64,000 nt of DNA from Polytrichum commune (GCA_950295325.1 OX485807.1:16767001-16831000); one strand, 5' to 3'. Counted from the first letter of the stretch, positions 11,421 through 24,410 are shown. The notes: a model not told the origin generated them from the sequence alone. A program made the numbers and translations.

Positions 11421-13904
11421 TGGGTCACTTAATGTTTCTTACAAATGAGTGCGGCATAATATAGGGAGGATGAAATTCAATTGAAATTAAAAAAATTAAG
11501 GAATTTCAAATAATGAAGGGGCCATTAAAAGATGACAGTCTCATTAAAAGTACAGTAGATAGGTATAAAATGAGAGCCATTACCTTTTAGTAGAACTCAT
11601 TAAGGGGTTCAAGTTTAGGATCCTACGGTTTATGTTTCGTATGATGTGTTTGTAAGCATGCACTAAGCACATCGCACATTGGATGTATCTTGTTCTTCTG
11701 ATTGCACTATTTGGTTAGAAGGATATTTGTTATTGTGAACCTAGAAAGAATTGATGTGGTTACGCTACATTCATTTAGTTTACATGACTTTATGTGTCCT
11801 CTTTCAATATTTCATGTGAGGCTACAATCACAATCCATGTTGTAGAAACCTCTGGAGTCAGGACATATGGCAAAGAAGAAAATGTTTCATGTTTGATTTT
11901 CTTCCTTTTTGAAGGCTTCTTGTTCAAGGTTTGATTCTCTACACATTGTGCCATGGATTTTCTTATTAAGAGTGTGGCACAAAGCAATTGTTCACTAAAG
12001 ATTTTTTTGTTGTTGTTGAACTTGCTAGAAAATGTCTCATCAACTATTTGTTGCATGACATCCTATTATTTTTGGATGTTATGGGTTTTGAATGGCAAAC
12101 ATTTTCTTTTGTGAATTGATGTCTAAAATGCACTTTCCCAAGTTCCTCAATGCTCAATTTGGGTTCGCCATCATTTATCATAGCTACATCAGCTACAATG
12201 CTACCAACGAGGTATACACACTAGATAGGATTGATACAAAGGAGTGGGAAAAGTTTGTGACTGAGAGAAATGTATAGAGTCTATGTACAAGGTATGGCTC
12301 AATACTCCAAGCTCCAATGATTTCTTTCTTCATTCATGTTTTTTTAATTTTTTTTTTACAAATTTAACCGAATGTTACTTGTCTAAGTTATAGAAGAGTC
12401 TTGGTGATGATTACTCTATAGATAGGAATTTATTAGATAGTCAAATCATTGTCATGACTAATTCAAGTTCTGAATCATGGCATCATTGTAGGAATTGGGA
12501 GTTAGGGGATTTTGAATTTGCAAGAGGTTGTTAGATTATGAGTTGTCATTTTTTTTAATACCTATATAGGATTTTCTTTGTGCTCATGGCAGACCTCTAC
12601 GGAGGGTGTTGTATTTTTTAGCCCACAATTAATTTTTTTTGGTGAATACACATGCACTTTTGTAATGCATATGGTGTATGATATTCTAGTTGTTGATATG
12701 GTTGTGTATAATATGCAAGTGTGAGGTGGCTATGTTTTGTTTGATGTATTAAAATGATATATTTGCAAGTGTTTGTCTTCTATATGGTTTACTTTCAGTC
12801 GGTTGGAAGTATTAAATTTGTAGTCTTCATGGTTAAAAGAATCTATTAGGTTTGATGTGTAAACACATGGGAGTCAATGTTTTCATTATAGGATTGTATT
12901 ATGTTATCAAATAGTGTTGTTGTATTTTGTAATATGATCCTCAAGCATAAAGTTTCTTGCAATGGTTGGTATGGAACCGTGTTTGCAATACTATGTATGG
13001 ACATGGTTTCTGTATGTATGCAATGGGTATGAACATGAATTACTTTCTATTAGTGGAAAGGAATATAGTCTATAATAAATTGCATTGGCATGGGAAATAT
13101 AAGTAAAGGCAAGGTGCAAATAAATAAGTCGTTTTAGAGAATTAAGTAATTATACGGAACCTTAAATTATGCCTTGGAAGTGAATAGCCCCTAAACAAAT
13201 ACCCCTCCGCTGCATGTGGTGCAAAAAAATCCTATAGAGTGACCTACCCGTGATATGGAGTTGGAAGTGTTTGTTTTAAGTCCGCATATATTTAGGCCCG
13301 CATACTTTACCTTAACCCATGCTAAATGTCTAAGAGGCCCAATTTAAACCTTTCCAAGAACCAAAACATGTGATTGAGTTACAAACCTCCATCATTAGCC
13401 AATTGTATTAAAGAAATCCTATTTAATTCAACTCATTTGTCAAATACGTTTCTCAAATTAATTGAATACTTTAGTGCCATCGAAGATTTGATCTGAGACA
13501 CACAACCTAAATGTCCTTGAATACAAATATATACTAAGTATATTGATAGTCAATGTCACACATGAGCATTAGAGTTCATGTAAAGTAAAGCAGATGAAAC
13601 GATGGGTTTAGTCCCAAACCATGATTTATGAATATTAACACGAAGTCACCCAAGTTTTCTTAATGCTTAAAATTACCATACACAAAGAGTGGTGGTGGGC
13701 TATTACAACCCCACTTTCTAGTTTGTCTTATTGGGATGGGTGGGCTAAGCTAGCCTTACATAGGCCAATCCATGGTTAAGGACCGTGAATTTCACACACA
13801 CACCCTATTTTAAATCCTAAAGTTCTTTCAAAGTTTGAGAGATGAAAGAGGATGTCCCAAAAATTTCACCCAACTTTCAAAACAAGCTCCAATACACAAC
13901 AAAC
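11421..13904. other. AT-rich gene-less stretch
   Basis: Open frames of 60-88 codons at 11790-12056 (minus) and 12092-12277 (plus) show no known motif and no splice or promoter context. I cannot support a gene. No clear repeat boundary was found either. Confidence 0.35.
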
Positions 13905-14575
13905 GAACTAATGAGCTCTTCATAGCCAATTTTCTCAAAGAAGGATGGAACCCTCATTGTCGTCCCTCTTTGAAGGATGTTACAAGTAACTCTATCATAT
14001 TATGACTTCCTCCTTGGCATAAGATAACGCACTAACAAAGCCTCACACCCGTCAACTTCAAAACCATGACTCCTAAACTTGATGAGGCTCGTAGAAATCG
14101 TGTGTATGTGTGTCGTAGATGCATGCAAAGGTCGCTTGCGTTTTAGGAGGATTTAAAAAGGGAATCGCTCATGAGTTCTTAATAGCAAGTTTTCTCAAAG
14201 AAGGATCGAACCCTCGGTTCCATCCCTCTTTGAAGGACTTTACAGATTACTCTATCATATAAGGTCGCTTGCGTCTTAGGAGGATTTAAAAAGGGAATCG
14301 CTAATGAGTTCTTAATAGCCAGTTCTCTCAAAGAAGGATCGAACCCTCGGTTCCGTCCCTCTTTGAGGGACTTTACACATTACTCTATCATATTAACACT
14401 TCCGCCTTGGCATGAAGAGAATATACTGAACAAAGGCCCAAAACCATAGACTTCCAAACCGTGACTCCTAAACTTGACGAGGCTCGTAGAAATGGTGCGT
14501 ATGTGTGTCGTAGATGCATGCGAAGGTCGCTTGCGTTTTAGGAGGATTTAAAAAGGGAATCACCATACGGTTTTT
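13905..14575 (+). repeat. Irregular tandem duplication (three partial units)
   Basis: The block TTCTCAAAGAAGGAT..GAACCCTC..CCCTCTTTGAAGG..ACTCTATCATAT occurs three times, starting near 13930, 14190 and 14325. GGTCGCTTGCGT(C/T)TTAGGAGG occurs at about 14131, 14264 and 14526. A longer block with GACTCCTAAACTTGA and TGTGTCGTAGATGCATGC occurs at 14063 and 14463. Each GAAGGAT..TCCCTCTTTGAAGG unit is itself partly palindromic. Non-coding. Confidence 0.65.
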
Positions 14576-14911
14576 CACACGGTTGGTGTGATGTCAGGGT
14601 GAGGTGTATTTGTTTATGCGATTTTATTTGCTGATGGACAGGAGCCTGCTGGGCCTGCACATCTCCACCTTACACATCATTTCATGTTGTTGTTGTTGTT
14701 GTGGAGGACCAAGCTTTTGAGGCCAGACCTGAGCCTGAGCCTGAGCCTGACCCTGCAACACATAAGTTAAGTGAACTTACATACAGCCAGCCCTATATAG
14801 CTAGCCTTCAGGCAGGCAGGCAGGCAGGAGCTGTATGCCATTCCTTCAAATGCTAGAACATAAGCTATATATGCTAGTATGCTTAACTTATGACATGTGC
14901 CTGCCTGCCCG
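14576..14911. other. Gene-less stretch with microsatellites
   Basis: Contains TTG, GAGCCT (14725-14750) and CAGG (14809-14828) microsatellites. No gene recognised. Confidence 0.45.
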
Positions 14912-15506
14912 GCCACCACACATGCTGTCAAATTCTGCAACCCCATTGAAAATTTGAAACGGCTACTAAGAATGGCCACCTCACCACCAACTACTCTATC
15001 TATGTAAGAAGTTCAAAGACTGCACAGGAGGACTGTTTCAACATGGTCAAACATGCAGCCCAAAATTCGGTGCGTTTGATTAAGACTTTGACGAATCGAG
15101 AGATTCACTAGGTTTAGGAGGTCCCCTGGCTAGGGCAAACCAATCCGTACACTGGTTTCTTGGAGGCAAGGGTTTAGGCATCCAACACGGAACAAGTGTA
15201 TGGGTTGGTTCGTCCAAATTCCCCCCCCCCCCCCCCCAGCCACCACACGTCCTATCAAATTTTGCGACCTCATTGAAAATTTGAAACGGCTACTAAGAAT
15301 GGCCACCTCATCACCAACTACTCTATCTATGTAAGAAGTTCAAAGATTGCATAGGGTGATTGTTTCAACATGGTCAAACATGCGGCCCAAAATTTGGTGC
15401 GTTTAATTAAGACTTTCATGAATCGAGAGATTCACTAGGTTTAGGAGGTCCCCTAGCTAGGGCAAACCAACCCGTACATTGGTTTCTTGGAGGCAAGAAT
15501 TTAGGT
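14912..15506 (+). repeat. Tandem duplication, unit about 327 bp, two copies
   Basis: The sequence from 14912 (GCCACCACAC) repeats from 15239 with few changes. Both units contain GAAAATTTGAAACGGCTACT, a CACTAGGTTTAGGAGGTCCC block and a family C hairpin at the 3' side. A C17 run (15221-15237) marks the junction. Confidence 0.75.
15132..15215. mobile_element. Family C short hairpin element, copy 2
   Basis: AGGGCAAACCAATCCGTACA at the left pairs with the GTGTATGGGTTGGTTCGTCC end; the inner GGTTTCTTGG is nearly paired with CACGGAACAAG. It is followed directly by the C17 run. Confidence 0.65.
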
Positions 15507-15591
15507 TGGGGTGAACTAGCATGTGACCTGGTTCCCTGAAGGCAAGGGTTTAGGCATCCAACAAAGAACAAGTGTATGGGTTGGTTCACCC
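15507..15591. mobile_element. Family C short hairpin element, copy 4
   Basis: A diverged left end (GGGGTGAACTAGC) and a well-kept right end (GTGTATGGGTTGGTTCACCC). It directly follows a truncated copy 3 at about 15460-15506 and precedes a C12 run (15599-15610). Confidence 0.55.
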
Positions 15592-15861
15592 AAATCCTCC
15601 CCCCCCCCCCTCCCCTTTCCAACGGGAGTGACTACTTGTAAATCGGTTAAATAGTTGGAGCAAAAGTCCCAGAGGTAATCCAACCTACAAACTGTGTCTG
15701 GACTTGTCATTTTGTTGAGGTCTTGATGAATGCTTGTAGTTTGTTGTTTTTCCCGAATCATCGACATTGATGTTATGTGCAATCCGGTTACCTTTGCAAT
15801 TAGGTTGCCTCTTTATCCATGCAAATTATCTTGTGTCAAATCATCATTCCCCTGCTATGAT

Positions 15862-16430
15862 CAGGGAGAACCGGCGGTTAGTTACAGATGAACTGATTGA
15901 GTTTGAGAAATAACCAGTTGAAGTTCAAGACTTCTCGGGGGGGGGGGTAGTCATTGGTTGGAGTAGCAATATACGTGCGAACAAATGATAGGGTATTTTA
16001 AAAACATGGGGGCAAAAATTTCTAAATGGACTTAAGAGTAATATAGGGTATCAAAAATGGCACTGGACATCTTTAAAGTACTATAGGGTATGGAATAATA
16101 GGTAATTTGGAATTATAAGTAATGCAAGCCATTTTTCTATTAATCCAAAGTAGAAAATTTTATAATGATAGCATGTGAAAAAAAGAAGAGAATTGAAAGT
16201 AATACCCCCCTATAAAATAGTGGTTGTTCGCACCTATATCCTTAACTTTTTAACACAATGCCCCCCCCCCCCCCCCCCCGAGCAAGACTTTAGGAGAATT
16301 ACCAATCATTTTAGAGGAATTTATAGAATGCACCCCAATTTAATAAAGGAAAACTGGAGGATGTCAACATGTAACCGGTCGGACTTGCAAACACTAGGAT
16401 CTAAACTGATTATCCCAAAAATCTTCCCGG
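15862..16430 (+). repeat. Family A dispersed repeat, copy 2, with an internal insertion
   Basis: The 5' part (15862-15936) has GAGAACCGGCGGTTAGTTAC and GAGTTTGAGAAATAACC. The 3' part (16290-16430) has TTTTAGAGGAATTTATAGAA, CATGTAACCGGTCGGACTTG and an ATCTTCCCGG end. About 350 bp of unrelated AT-rich sequence, including a C19 run at 16261-16279, separates the two. Confidence 0.6.
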
Positions 16431-19097
16431 TCATTGTTCCCTTGTAGAGATATGAACCTCATGAGACAAGGGGTATTTTTAGAAGGGGGGGGGGCTATGA
16501 AGTCATGTGTATATTGATGAGGTGTTTTGCATATTTGATGACTGTTATCAGAAGATGCGTAAAGTATTGGTTTCTTCCATACCCTACACTTTTCTATTGG
16601 TTTCATGATTTTTAATTTTTTTAATTTTTGAAACATGTAGTAGGACTCCATGTTGTGCTACGTGGCATATTCTAGTAGAACGATGGTAACACCCCCTCCC
16701 CTAGTGGGGGGAATGCTACACGATGGCCCGGAACATTAATTCGTATGTATGGGTGGGGCACGGATTCAAGCTAGTATTAATACATAGGGAAACATGTTCT
16801 TCATAACATTGTTCAACTTCTTATAGGAGGGAACCCGACCAAGTGAATATTTGGCCACAACTGCAATCTAATAATAGGAAAACCTAGCAATTTGAGAGCC
16901 ATTGTTAATTGTCGAGGGAAGTTAAAGTTTGAAGAGGTGGACTTGACTACCTCTTTAGTTTATAAGCGGAGATTGACTTTCATTTGAGGGCCTGGGATAA
17001 TTGTATTTTGCATAAATATGTTGGTGGGACCCAAGATTGTAGTATTTTGCACTACATGTTTACATATTCTTACTAATCAAACCTTACCCAGAAAAATTAT
17101 GTATTTTGTGTTCTTATTTTCATTTTCCTCCAATCTCAAGCTATGAAGTTCATGAGATGCACTATTGAAACATACAAAATGGGTAAGTACAAGGACGGAC
17201 ACGCTCCAACTTGGATATTGGACATAGCAAAAAATCCACTCTCTCATAAGTTGGCTCCACTACTCCACATGAAAGTGCTTGCCTAACAAGATGCTTGACA
17301 ATATTGGCAATAGCTTCATCAATGTCGACAAACTCTATTTTCCTTCACTGGAACAACCAACACACGAAAGTGTGCCTTTACACCTTTGAACAATGTAACA
17401 TGTTATGCCCATTCCCAAGACATGCTTTCATCAATTTACAGTTGATGTGGAAAGATAGCAACATGAAGGATGTTTCGTAACACCTAGCACCAAAGGGGAA
17501 GGTGAAGACGTTGATTGCTATGTAGAGTGCATGTGTTTCTAATTTATATAAATCAACACCTAATTTCGGATCAAAGACCCTGAATTTGTCTATTGGTATC
17601 GAATTAGGATGTATCAACAACAAACCTATAGGGGCTAGGTTTTTACTCCCCCCCCCCCCCCCCACTCAATAGGTGGTGGGAAAAAAATCCTAGCAACAAC
17701 ATGCAACTTCACTAAAGGCCACTTTATACTAGAGTTTTAGGGCCCTTAAACAATGATACACAAAATATATGATGGTCGAGAAGTTAGAGACGGTTGGAGT
17801 TCACTTTACACTAGACTATGAGGGCTTGAGAGACCAAAAATATGCAAAAGGATGGAAAACCTACATTACATCCTACATGGCACCAAGTGGATAAGGTTTC
17901 ATGATCTATCGGATATTGCACTAGCCTGCCCATTGAAAAGAGATGGGTCTAACGTAAAACTAAGGATTGTGGCAAGCAATTAACTTGCCATTGGCCTCTA
18001 GAAATATTACATTGCCATGATGGGGTCCCGGACTACCTATTATTTTGGATTATCCATAAACATCTTATAGCCCCTCAACAAGGTCCACTTTCACTTTACA
18101 CTAAGCTTGAGGACCCATCGATTGCAAGAATGGGATTTCTTTTTCCGAGGGTCTGGCCTTTGGGTGGTTTCCAAGGGCCCTTAGATTTACATGGTCATGG
18201 CCCTTGCACCCCCATCTAAAGCAACCCTAAGTTATTCCTTCATGTCTGCAAACTCAAAATCTTTCATACCTTGGACAATTGCCAAAATAACTATAGTTAA
18301 CTAGATTTTTTTTTATTACATTCTAGGGAACAACTATAGGTAACTACAAAAATTCCCACTATTATTATCTATTCAAAAAAGTCTGCCTCTTGATTTGCTT
18401 CACTTGAGGGTCTTTAATATGCTCGGGCCATTGAGGATCATCAAGAAACGCTTTTATATGATCACTCATGGTGATGAGCTCTAGAACAACCTCTATGTAC
18501 ACCAACACAACAAACGCACTAGTGATACTAAAACACTACAACATAATTCCGTGAACAGGCTGCAATCAACTATAGTTAACTACATTTTTTGACATGTCAA
18601 ATCGCGAACAACTGTAGTTACGAAAAACAACGAGTTGAATTAGTTGGTTAGTTGTCCAAGGTCTGAAATCTTTTGAGCCAGCACACACAACGCCCACCCC
18701 TAGCCTGGCTAGCCCGATTCATATGACCAATGTAAGATAAAGCCAAATAGCCTGGCAAGCCGCATTATATTGATGTGCAGGCTGCTTGCTGACTCAATGT
18801 AATTGGAGTGGTTAATTTGTCAGAGTGACTCACCCAGGATCATGCATAAATGGAAAATCAATTCGAGAATTTTGACCGAGCGGCATATATCATCCACACA
18901 TCTAATTTATTCTACTCTATAAGGCCACACCCGGCCCGAGTGTGGTCCATGGAGCTATAGGTAGTTATAAATATATAAATATAGTTAATAAATATGGAGT
19001 GATCATCACGATGCCAGAAGAAAAAAAATTGACCAGCAAACTGATTGAATATGCTCCCTGTCTCATTTGAATATTTGACCTTGGAGCCATTCTTGGA
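16431..19097. other. Gene-less stretch
   Basis: No gene recognised. C16 run at 17648-17663. At 17713-17830 and 18069-18190 there are fragments resembling the AGGGCCACTTCACAC-type ends found at 19.1, 48.9 and 50.1 kb (for example AAAGGCCACTTTATACTAGA). Paired ACTATAGTTAACTA motifs occur at about 18290 and 18570. Confidence 0.35.
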
Positions 19098-20009
19098 AGG
19101 GCTGTTTCACAGTATGGCTGAAGGTCGAGAGGCCGTCGATTTTCCACCAATCAGGTTGCAAGAAACCAAGGATTCGGCCTCTCGACCCTGCACGTTAGAG
19201 GTCAAAGTTTAGAGGCCGTCGCAATTTAGAATGCTTGTTTTTTGACCAAGGCGACGGACTCTCGAGGGAAGTTTGGGTCAAACAGGAATGGAAATCCAAA
19301 CTATGGTCGAGAGGCCGCCGATTATTTTTCATAAAAGAAGTTCAAAACTGACAAGATGTTGGCCGTTAGATTGGAGGGGTTGTTTTGGGCAAGGAATAAA
19401 GTGGGATGCTCCTTCTTCCTTTGGACTTTGGGCTTGGCCTCTGGAGGCTTCACACTATGGCCGTCCAAGTCGAGAGGCCGTGGGAGTTCGTGGCCACAGG
19501 TTTGGACTTTGGGCTTGGCCTTTGGAGGCTTCACATTGTGGCCGTCCAAATCAAGAGGCCGTGCGTGGGAGTTCATGGCCAGAGGTTTGGACTTTGGGCT
19601 CGGCCTTTGGAGGCTGCACACTATGGCCGTCCAAGTCAAGAAGCCATGCATGGGAGTTCATGGCCCAAGGTTTGGACTTTGGACTCGGCCTTTGGAGGCT
19701 TCACACTACGACCGTCCAAGTCAAGAAAGCCATGGGAATTCATGGCCAGAAGTTTGGACTTTGGGCTTGGCCTTTGGAGGCTTCACACTACGACCGTCCA
19801 AGTCAAGAAAGCCATGGGAGTTCATGGCCAGAAGTTTGGACTTTGGGCTTGGCCTTTGGAGGCTTCACACTATGCTCGGCTGGAGGCTCCAATTCCTATA
19901 TTTTATCGGCTATGTATTTTCAGCCCATTCCTTTGGACTCTGATCCAAGTTTGGCCACTCAATCCCACCGCCTCTCTCGACTTGGATGGCCATAGTGTGA
20001 AGCGGCCCT
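19098..20009. mobile_element. Element with inverted ends carrying an 82-bp tandem array
   Basis: The ends are inverted repeats of about 40 bp: left AGGGCTGTTTCACAGTATGG, right (reverse complement) AGGGCCGCTTCACACTATGG, both followed by a CGAGAGGCCG-like motif. The ends resemble those at 48860 and 50103. Most of the interior is the array at 19420-19880. No clear target duplication. Non-autonomous. Confidence 0.55.
19420..19880 (+). repeat. Tandem array, six units of 81-85 bp
   Basis: The motif TTTGGACTTTGGGCTTGGCC recurs at 19420, 19501, 19586, 19671, 19753 and 19835, giving unit lengths of 81, 85, 85, 82 and 82. Each unit also carries GGAGGCTTCACACTA and CCGTCCAAGTC. All three plus-strand frames are open across it, which produces overlapping frames of 195-240 codons. 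Unit length is not a multiple of three, so the encoded repeat changes frame and the array is unlikely to be coding. Confidence 0.85.
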
Positions 20010-20780
20010 TTACACTGTGAGCTTGTGAACAATGTTCTCGAACAGACAGACAGACAGACAGACACCGTTCGTGCGTTCTCCATATTAGTCTAGTTAACTT
20101 GATTCATAAGCTTACAAAACAGACGATTCAACTGACTCCACTCAGCACAGTCGGTGATCTAAGTTAAGCTGCTTAATTTAAGTGGCCAGAGTCGACTCGA
20201 CCGTCTGTCCCCGCACGCACATCTCTCCACACAGAATCACAGATATGGTGGTGGTTGTGTTCATTAAGCTAACTCGGCTTGCTTGACTCGGATGGGAAAT
20301 TGTTGTGGCTTGAGGTAGAAGCACCACCTGGAACAGACACCCTCTGAACGTGTGTAACAAATTTAATAAACACGTTTTTGTGGAAATTTTCTTAACAATG
20401 CAGCAAATTGATAGGTAAGGAGGTTAGTCGATTTTGAGTTTACAAAACCTGGATGTCGGGTGAATTATGTGCGGTCAATTGAAGTGAAGATTTTCTTTGA
20501 GAGCTGAAGTGGTGGTTGTATACTCTCCCCATACACACCTTTCCCCCCAAAGCTGATGGTGTCAAGTGAGTATTTTTCTCTCTCTCTCCATCAATGAGCT
20601 GTAGTTTGTGAAGTTTAGAACATTATCGTGAGAGTGTGAGAGTGTCGATGTAGTTGCCCACCCTTAGGATAAAAAATGGGGGTTGAAATTGGGTCACTGA
20701 TGGAGTTTGATGATTCTATTTTATTGCTTTCCATTAAATACAAGGGAATCTATTCATGTAACAATTTTTTTTTACTACGA
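20010..20780. other. Gene-less stretch
   Basis: A short CAGA tetranucleotide run lies at about 20043-20062. No gene recognised. Confidence 0.4.
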
Positions 20781-21190
20781 AGGTGTGTGAGTCTTATGTG
20801 GTCATTCTTTTTTTTAAATCGGAAACCTATATTTGAATGATTGTGACAAGGTTTGTAGCCGACGATGAACATCAAAAATACATGTGTTCTTGATGGAATT
20901 AAATTAGATGTGTGCACAAAATATGTCGTCCGATCCATACTAGGTTCACATTTGACACAAACTAAAAAGACCTTGTGATCACATAAACAAAAGATTTTTT
21001 TTTGCTTTGACCTCTTATAATCTTTGCATCTTGATTTGGACATTGAACTGACTATTTACATGATTCCCAGTTGCAAACCGAAAGAGACCAATTCTTGGTT
21101 TGATCCAACTGCCAAAATTGTTTGTGGAGTTGGAAGTGCCCACGATTAAGGGTTGCGTGATACCTTACCTTAGATGTCATTTGAAAGATC
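20781..21190 (+). repeat. Family B2 repeat, copy 3
   Basis: Shares GTCTTATGTGGTCA, ACCTATATTTGAATG, GACAAGGTTTGTAG, CTTTGACCTCTTATAA and TTTGCATCTTGATTTGGA with other B2 copies. Non-coding. Confidence 0.5.
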
Positions 21191-21369
21191 GCCATGGCCC
21201 ATCATCAATTACATGAAGTTGCAACATGGACATGTCACTTCAGCCTTGCCAACCGAGAGCCTATTAATGTGCATGGGCACAAAGGATTTTTTTGCCTTGC
21301 CCACCATTTCGCCTCCGGATTAGTTCATAGCCACCCCTCACATTGTCATCTTTCATCTTGTGTTAGCTA

Positions 21370-21620
21370 AGTTATGTAATTTTGTGGGCCTTATGTGGTC
21401 GCCCTTCTTAGTTGAACACCTAAGTTATATCTGAGTGGTACCTATATGGTTAGGTTTGTAGTTTCAAGTGGATGCCAAATAGACACTTGTTACAATGAGA
21501 TTGGACTGTGTACTCACAATTCGATCACTGATTTAGGTATAATTGTTAGCACATCTAGAGGGTCTCATGTGATCATTTTGATGAGGGAAAAAAATTTAAA
21601 AAAAATAAAAAAAATCCTTC
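21370..21620 (+). repeat. Family B2 repeat, copy 4
   Basis: GCCTTATGTGGTCGCCCTTCT, then AACACCTAAGTTATATCTGA, TTGGACTGTGTACTCA, GTGATCATTTTGATG and TTCACTTTGATCC. The end is truncated by an A-rich tract. Confidence 0.45.
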
Positions 21621-21864
21621 ACTTTGATCCACTATGAGCAAATGAGACCTAGGCAGCTCGGCTTGTGTTGGTGGAAATTGTCATGCGTCATTAAGAATTC
21701 TAAAAATGTACCATTGAAGTGTAGTTGCAAGAAACCGCTCTGTCACAAGAAAAATCACCTACGTCTCATAAGCTCGTAGTGACCTCTGATAACTTCTGCT
21801 TCTCAACTCGGATTGTGAAATTTGAAACGTCAATTTGTGTGTTTCATCGCAACTACTCATGTCC

Positions 21865-23105
21865 TTGGGGGGTGCACCTTTCATTAAAAACCAAGAACCA
21901 TGTGCGTTCACAACATCCTCTAAAAATCCCTATATAAAAGTTTTTATGTTTTGTGTAAAATCAAGCAATATTTGTACAATTTCAATGATAAAAATAGAAG
22001 TGAAAATATGTATACAATAAAAAGATTACATTCATATAAAGTCATTAACATACGTGTACAAATACACTTTTGAACCACAAACAACCCCTATCATATGTAA
22101 AATGCAAATTCCTAGGATTCATCATACAATCGTTAAAGACTTCTTCATCCCTTGGATATAACTCATAAGCACTCATGTCTACAATATATGTTATAGAAGC
22201 TAATGCAATTTTTGTTTCCAAAGATTGGTGAGACCATGAGAAGTTTTCATGAAATGACTAAGTCCACATGTTGTTAGCCTTTTTGATACCAACATAAGCC
22301 AATCTCCAAGTTTGATGGATGGTCCATCAAGCCAATTGGATCCCTATACTCCACCCAACAATTTCCAAATTTTCTATGCATCTTATAAACCCTTCCAACA
22401 AATCCAACCTCAATTGGAGTTGGTTTTTTTGGTATACCATATTTTTGACAATTCTAGCTTCATGTGTGTTCTTGACTTAACCTTCCTTACCTGCATCTTG
22501 TGATTATGATGGCAACCAAAGCTCAAAGTATCTTGAACAAAAGAAAAAACCTACTTGTCCCATTTTATTCCACTTGTTAATTAGTCTCTACCATGCATGC
22601 TTTAATAATAGTCACAACTTAATTCAAAGACAAGACAAGACAAAGCATTTTTCTCTATATTCAAAACCAAGAATTTAATTGATGGAAGAATTTATCTATA
22701 AACACCCATTCTTGCTTCCACAATCAAATACACAAAACCACTAATATGACGAGGACCCCAAAAGGAGGTAGGGGCAATATGATATTGAATGAGAAAATGA
22801 GGAGTTTTGAGCATCTTCGCAATTTCAACAACTTCTTTTTATTGACCTTTGCAACAAGACCTAGCTACTAAGTTAGGCTGCAATCACTACCCACATCAAC
22901 CCACCCCTTTGATTAGCCTCCACAAAGAAGCACACCCCATTCCTCTTGCAATCCCAAGCAAGAGATGGCCTCATTCTCAACTCAAAGACCCTTCCAGAAC
23001 CCTAATATTGCCTCTTCCATACATGCATGGGTGAGATAAGGAGATGAGAACATTATTCATCCTTGTTTCATCCAATATTGGATACTTATCCCATAAAGTC
23101 TAGTG
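21865..23105 (-). repeat. Repeat family K, copy 1 (inverted relative to copy 2)
   Basis: The reverse complement matches 27750-28485 in several ordered blocks: CTTTATGGGATAAGTA; CAATATTGGATGAAACAAGG; GTATGGAAGAGGCAAT; TTGCAAGAGGAA; GGAGATTGG followed by ATGTTGGTATCAAAAAGG; a block reading as TYIV..PYELHP..EEVFND in one frame; and a GGTGCAC(T)TTTC(A/G)TTAAAA end. The conserved reading suggests a decayed coding element, but each copy has stops and shifts. No family recognised. Confidence 0.5.
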
Positions 23106-23433
23106 ACATTACCATACAAGTACAAATGTTGTATATCTTCTAGAGGTTCTTCATACATGTACATGACTATGAGCTACAATTTGTGTAGCATATATATATA
23201 TATATATGTAGTATGGCAAAGTTTGAATTAGTGCCATTTTTGTGCACTCACATATACTCATATGCATTATAAAGGTGACCCCCCTAAGTTCACTATATGA
23301 GTCAATTCCCAATGCGATCCAACAGTTAAAGTTGTGTATGGGATTGGAACCAGTGCCCACGGGCCACAATAAGACCACATCACTATGTACCTAAATCACT
23401 ACATGGATCACTGGTTGTGCCCAACACACCATT
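23106..23433. other. Gene-less stretch
   Basis: Contains a short (TA)n run near 23191-23207. No gene recognised. Confidence 0.4.
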
Positions 23434-23435
23434 TA

Positions 23436-24410
23436 TGGTATTTAGTCTTACATGTGTAATAGTGTCACTTACCCTATTTTGAGAAGTATGCTAGGTTACA
23501 CTAATGATCAACAACTTCACCATTAGTGTCACCTCATGACAATTGGCATTCAAGTGTGCTTACTAATATCTTGGCATGGGTGTGTTCACTAGTGTTATGA
23601 GGTGTATGCCTATGTTACACAATGCTCTACAAGTTGACTAAAGTGCACACAAATGACACGTGGCATTAGTATGCTCAAGAATATCTTCCTCTTGCATACT
23701 AAAACGTAAACACATGACACCTTCCATTAGTATGCTCAATAATATCTTCCCCTTGCAAGACTACCAATACGATGTGTCATAATATGAACAAAGGTTCATT
23801 TAGTTTTTTTTTTACTTATGTTGGAGGATAATGTCATATCAGCAATTAGCATACATGACACTTTGAGACCTCCATGCATCTAGTTTAGGCCCTTCACAAA
23901 TAATTATTGTACACGGTACATTATTTGCAAAGGGCCCAAATAAGATGCCTAGAGGTCTCAAAGTGTCATGCCCGCTAATTGCCAATACGATTTCATTCGT
24001 CAACACAAGCAATTTCATAAAGTGAACAACCTACTACATTATGACATCTAGAGTAGCACATCTAGATGATAGCCTTGCATTTTAGTATGCAAGGGGAAGA
24101 TATTTTCGAGCTTACCAATGACAAGTGTCATGTTTTTACGTTTCAATATACAAGAGGAAGATAATTTAGCGCACACTAATGGTAAGTGTCATATGTGTAC
24201 ATCTCAGTCAACTTGTAGACCATCGTGTAACATAGGCATGCACCTCATAACACTATTGAATATGCTCATGCCAAGATATTAGTAAGGCGCACTTGAATGC
24301 CAAGTGTCATTAGGTGACCACTATGATGAAGTCATTAATCTTCAACGTAACCTAGCATACGCCTCAAAATAGGGTACGTGACAATATTACGCATGTGACA
24401 CTAAATACCA
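23436..24410. mobile_element. 975-bp foldback element, near-complete palindrome
   Basis: The whole element is an inverted repeat. The left end TGGTATTTAGTCTTACATG is mirrored by the right end (reverse complement TGGTATTTAGTGTCACATG). The arms stay aligned through CCCTATTTTGAG, GTATGCTAGGTTAC, ATATTAGTAAG, ATGTTACAC and AACTTGTAGA up to an apex near 23910-23925 (GTACACGGTAC). It is flanked by TA on both sides, compatible with a Tc1/mariner-like TA target, although 2 bp is weak evidence. No open frame. A transcript would form a hairpin of roughly 480 bp. Confidence 0.8.

Noticed and set aside
19273-20020. Overlapping plus-strand open frames of 195, 204 and 240 codons with repeated GLWAWPLEASHY-like peptides
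   Set aside because: They are by-products of the 82-bp tandem array. Unit length is not a multiple of three and all three frames are open, so no single frame is selected.
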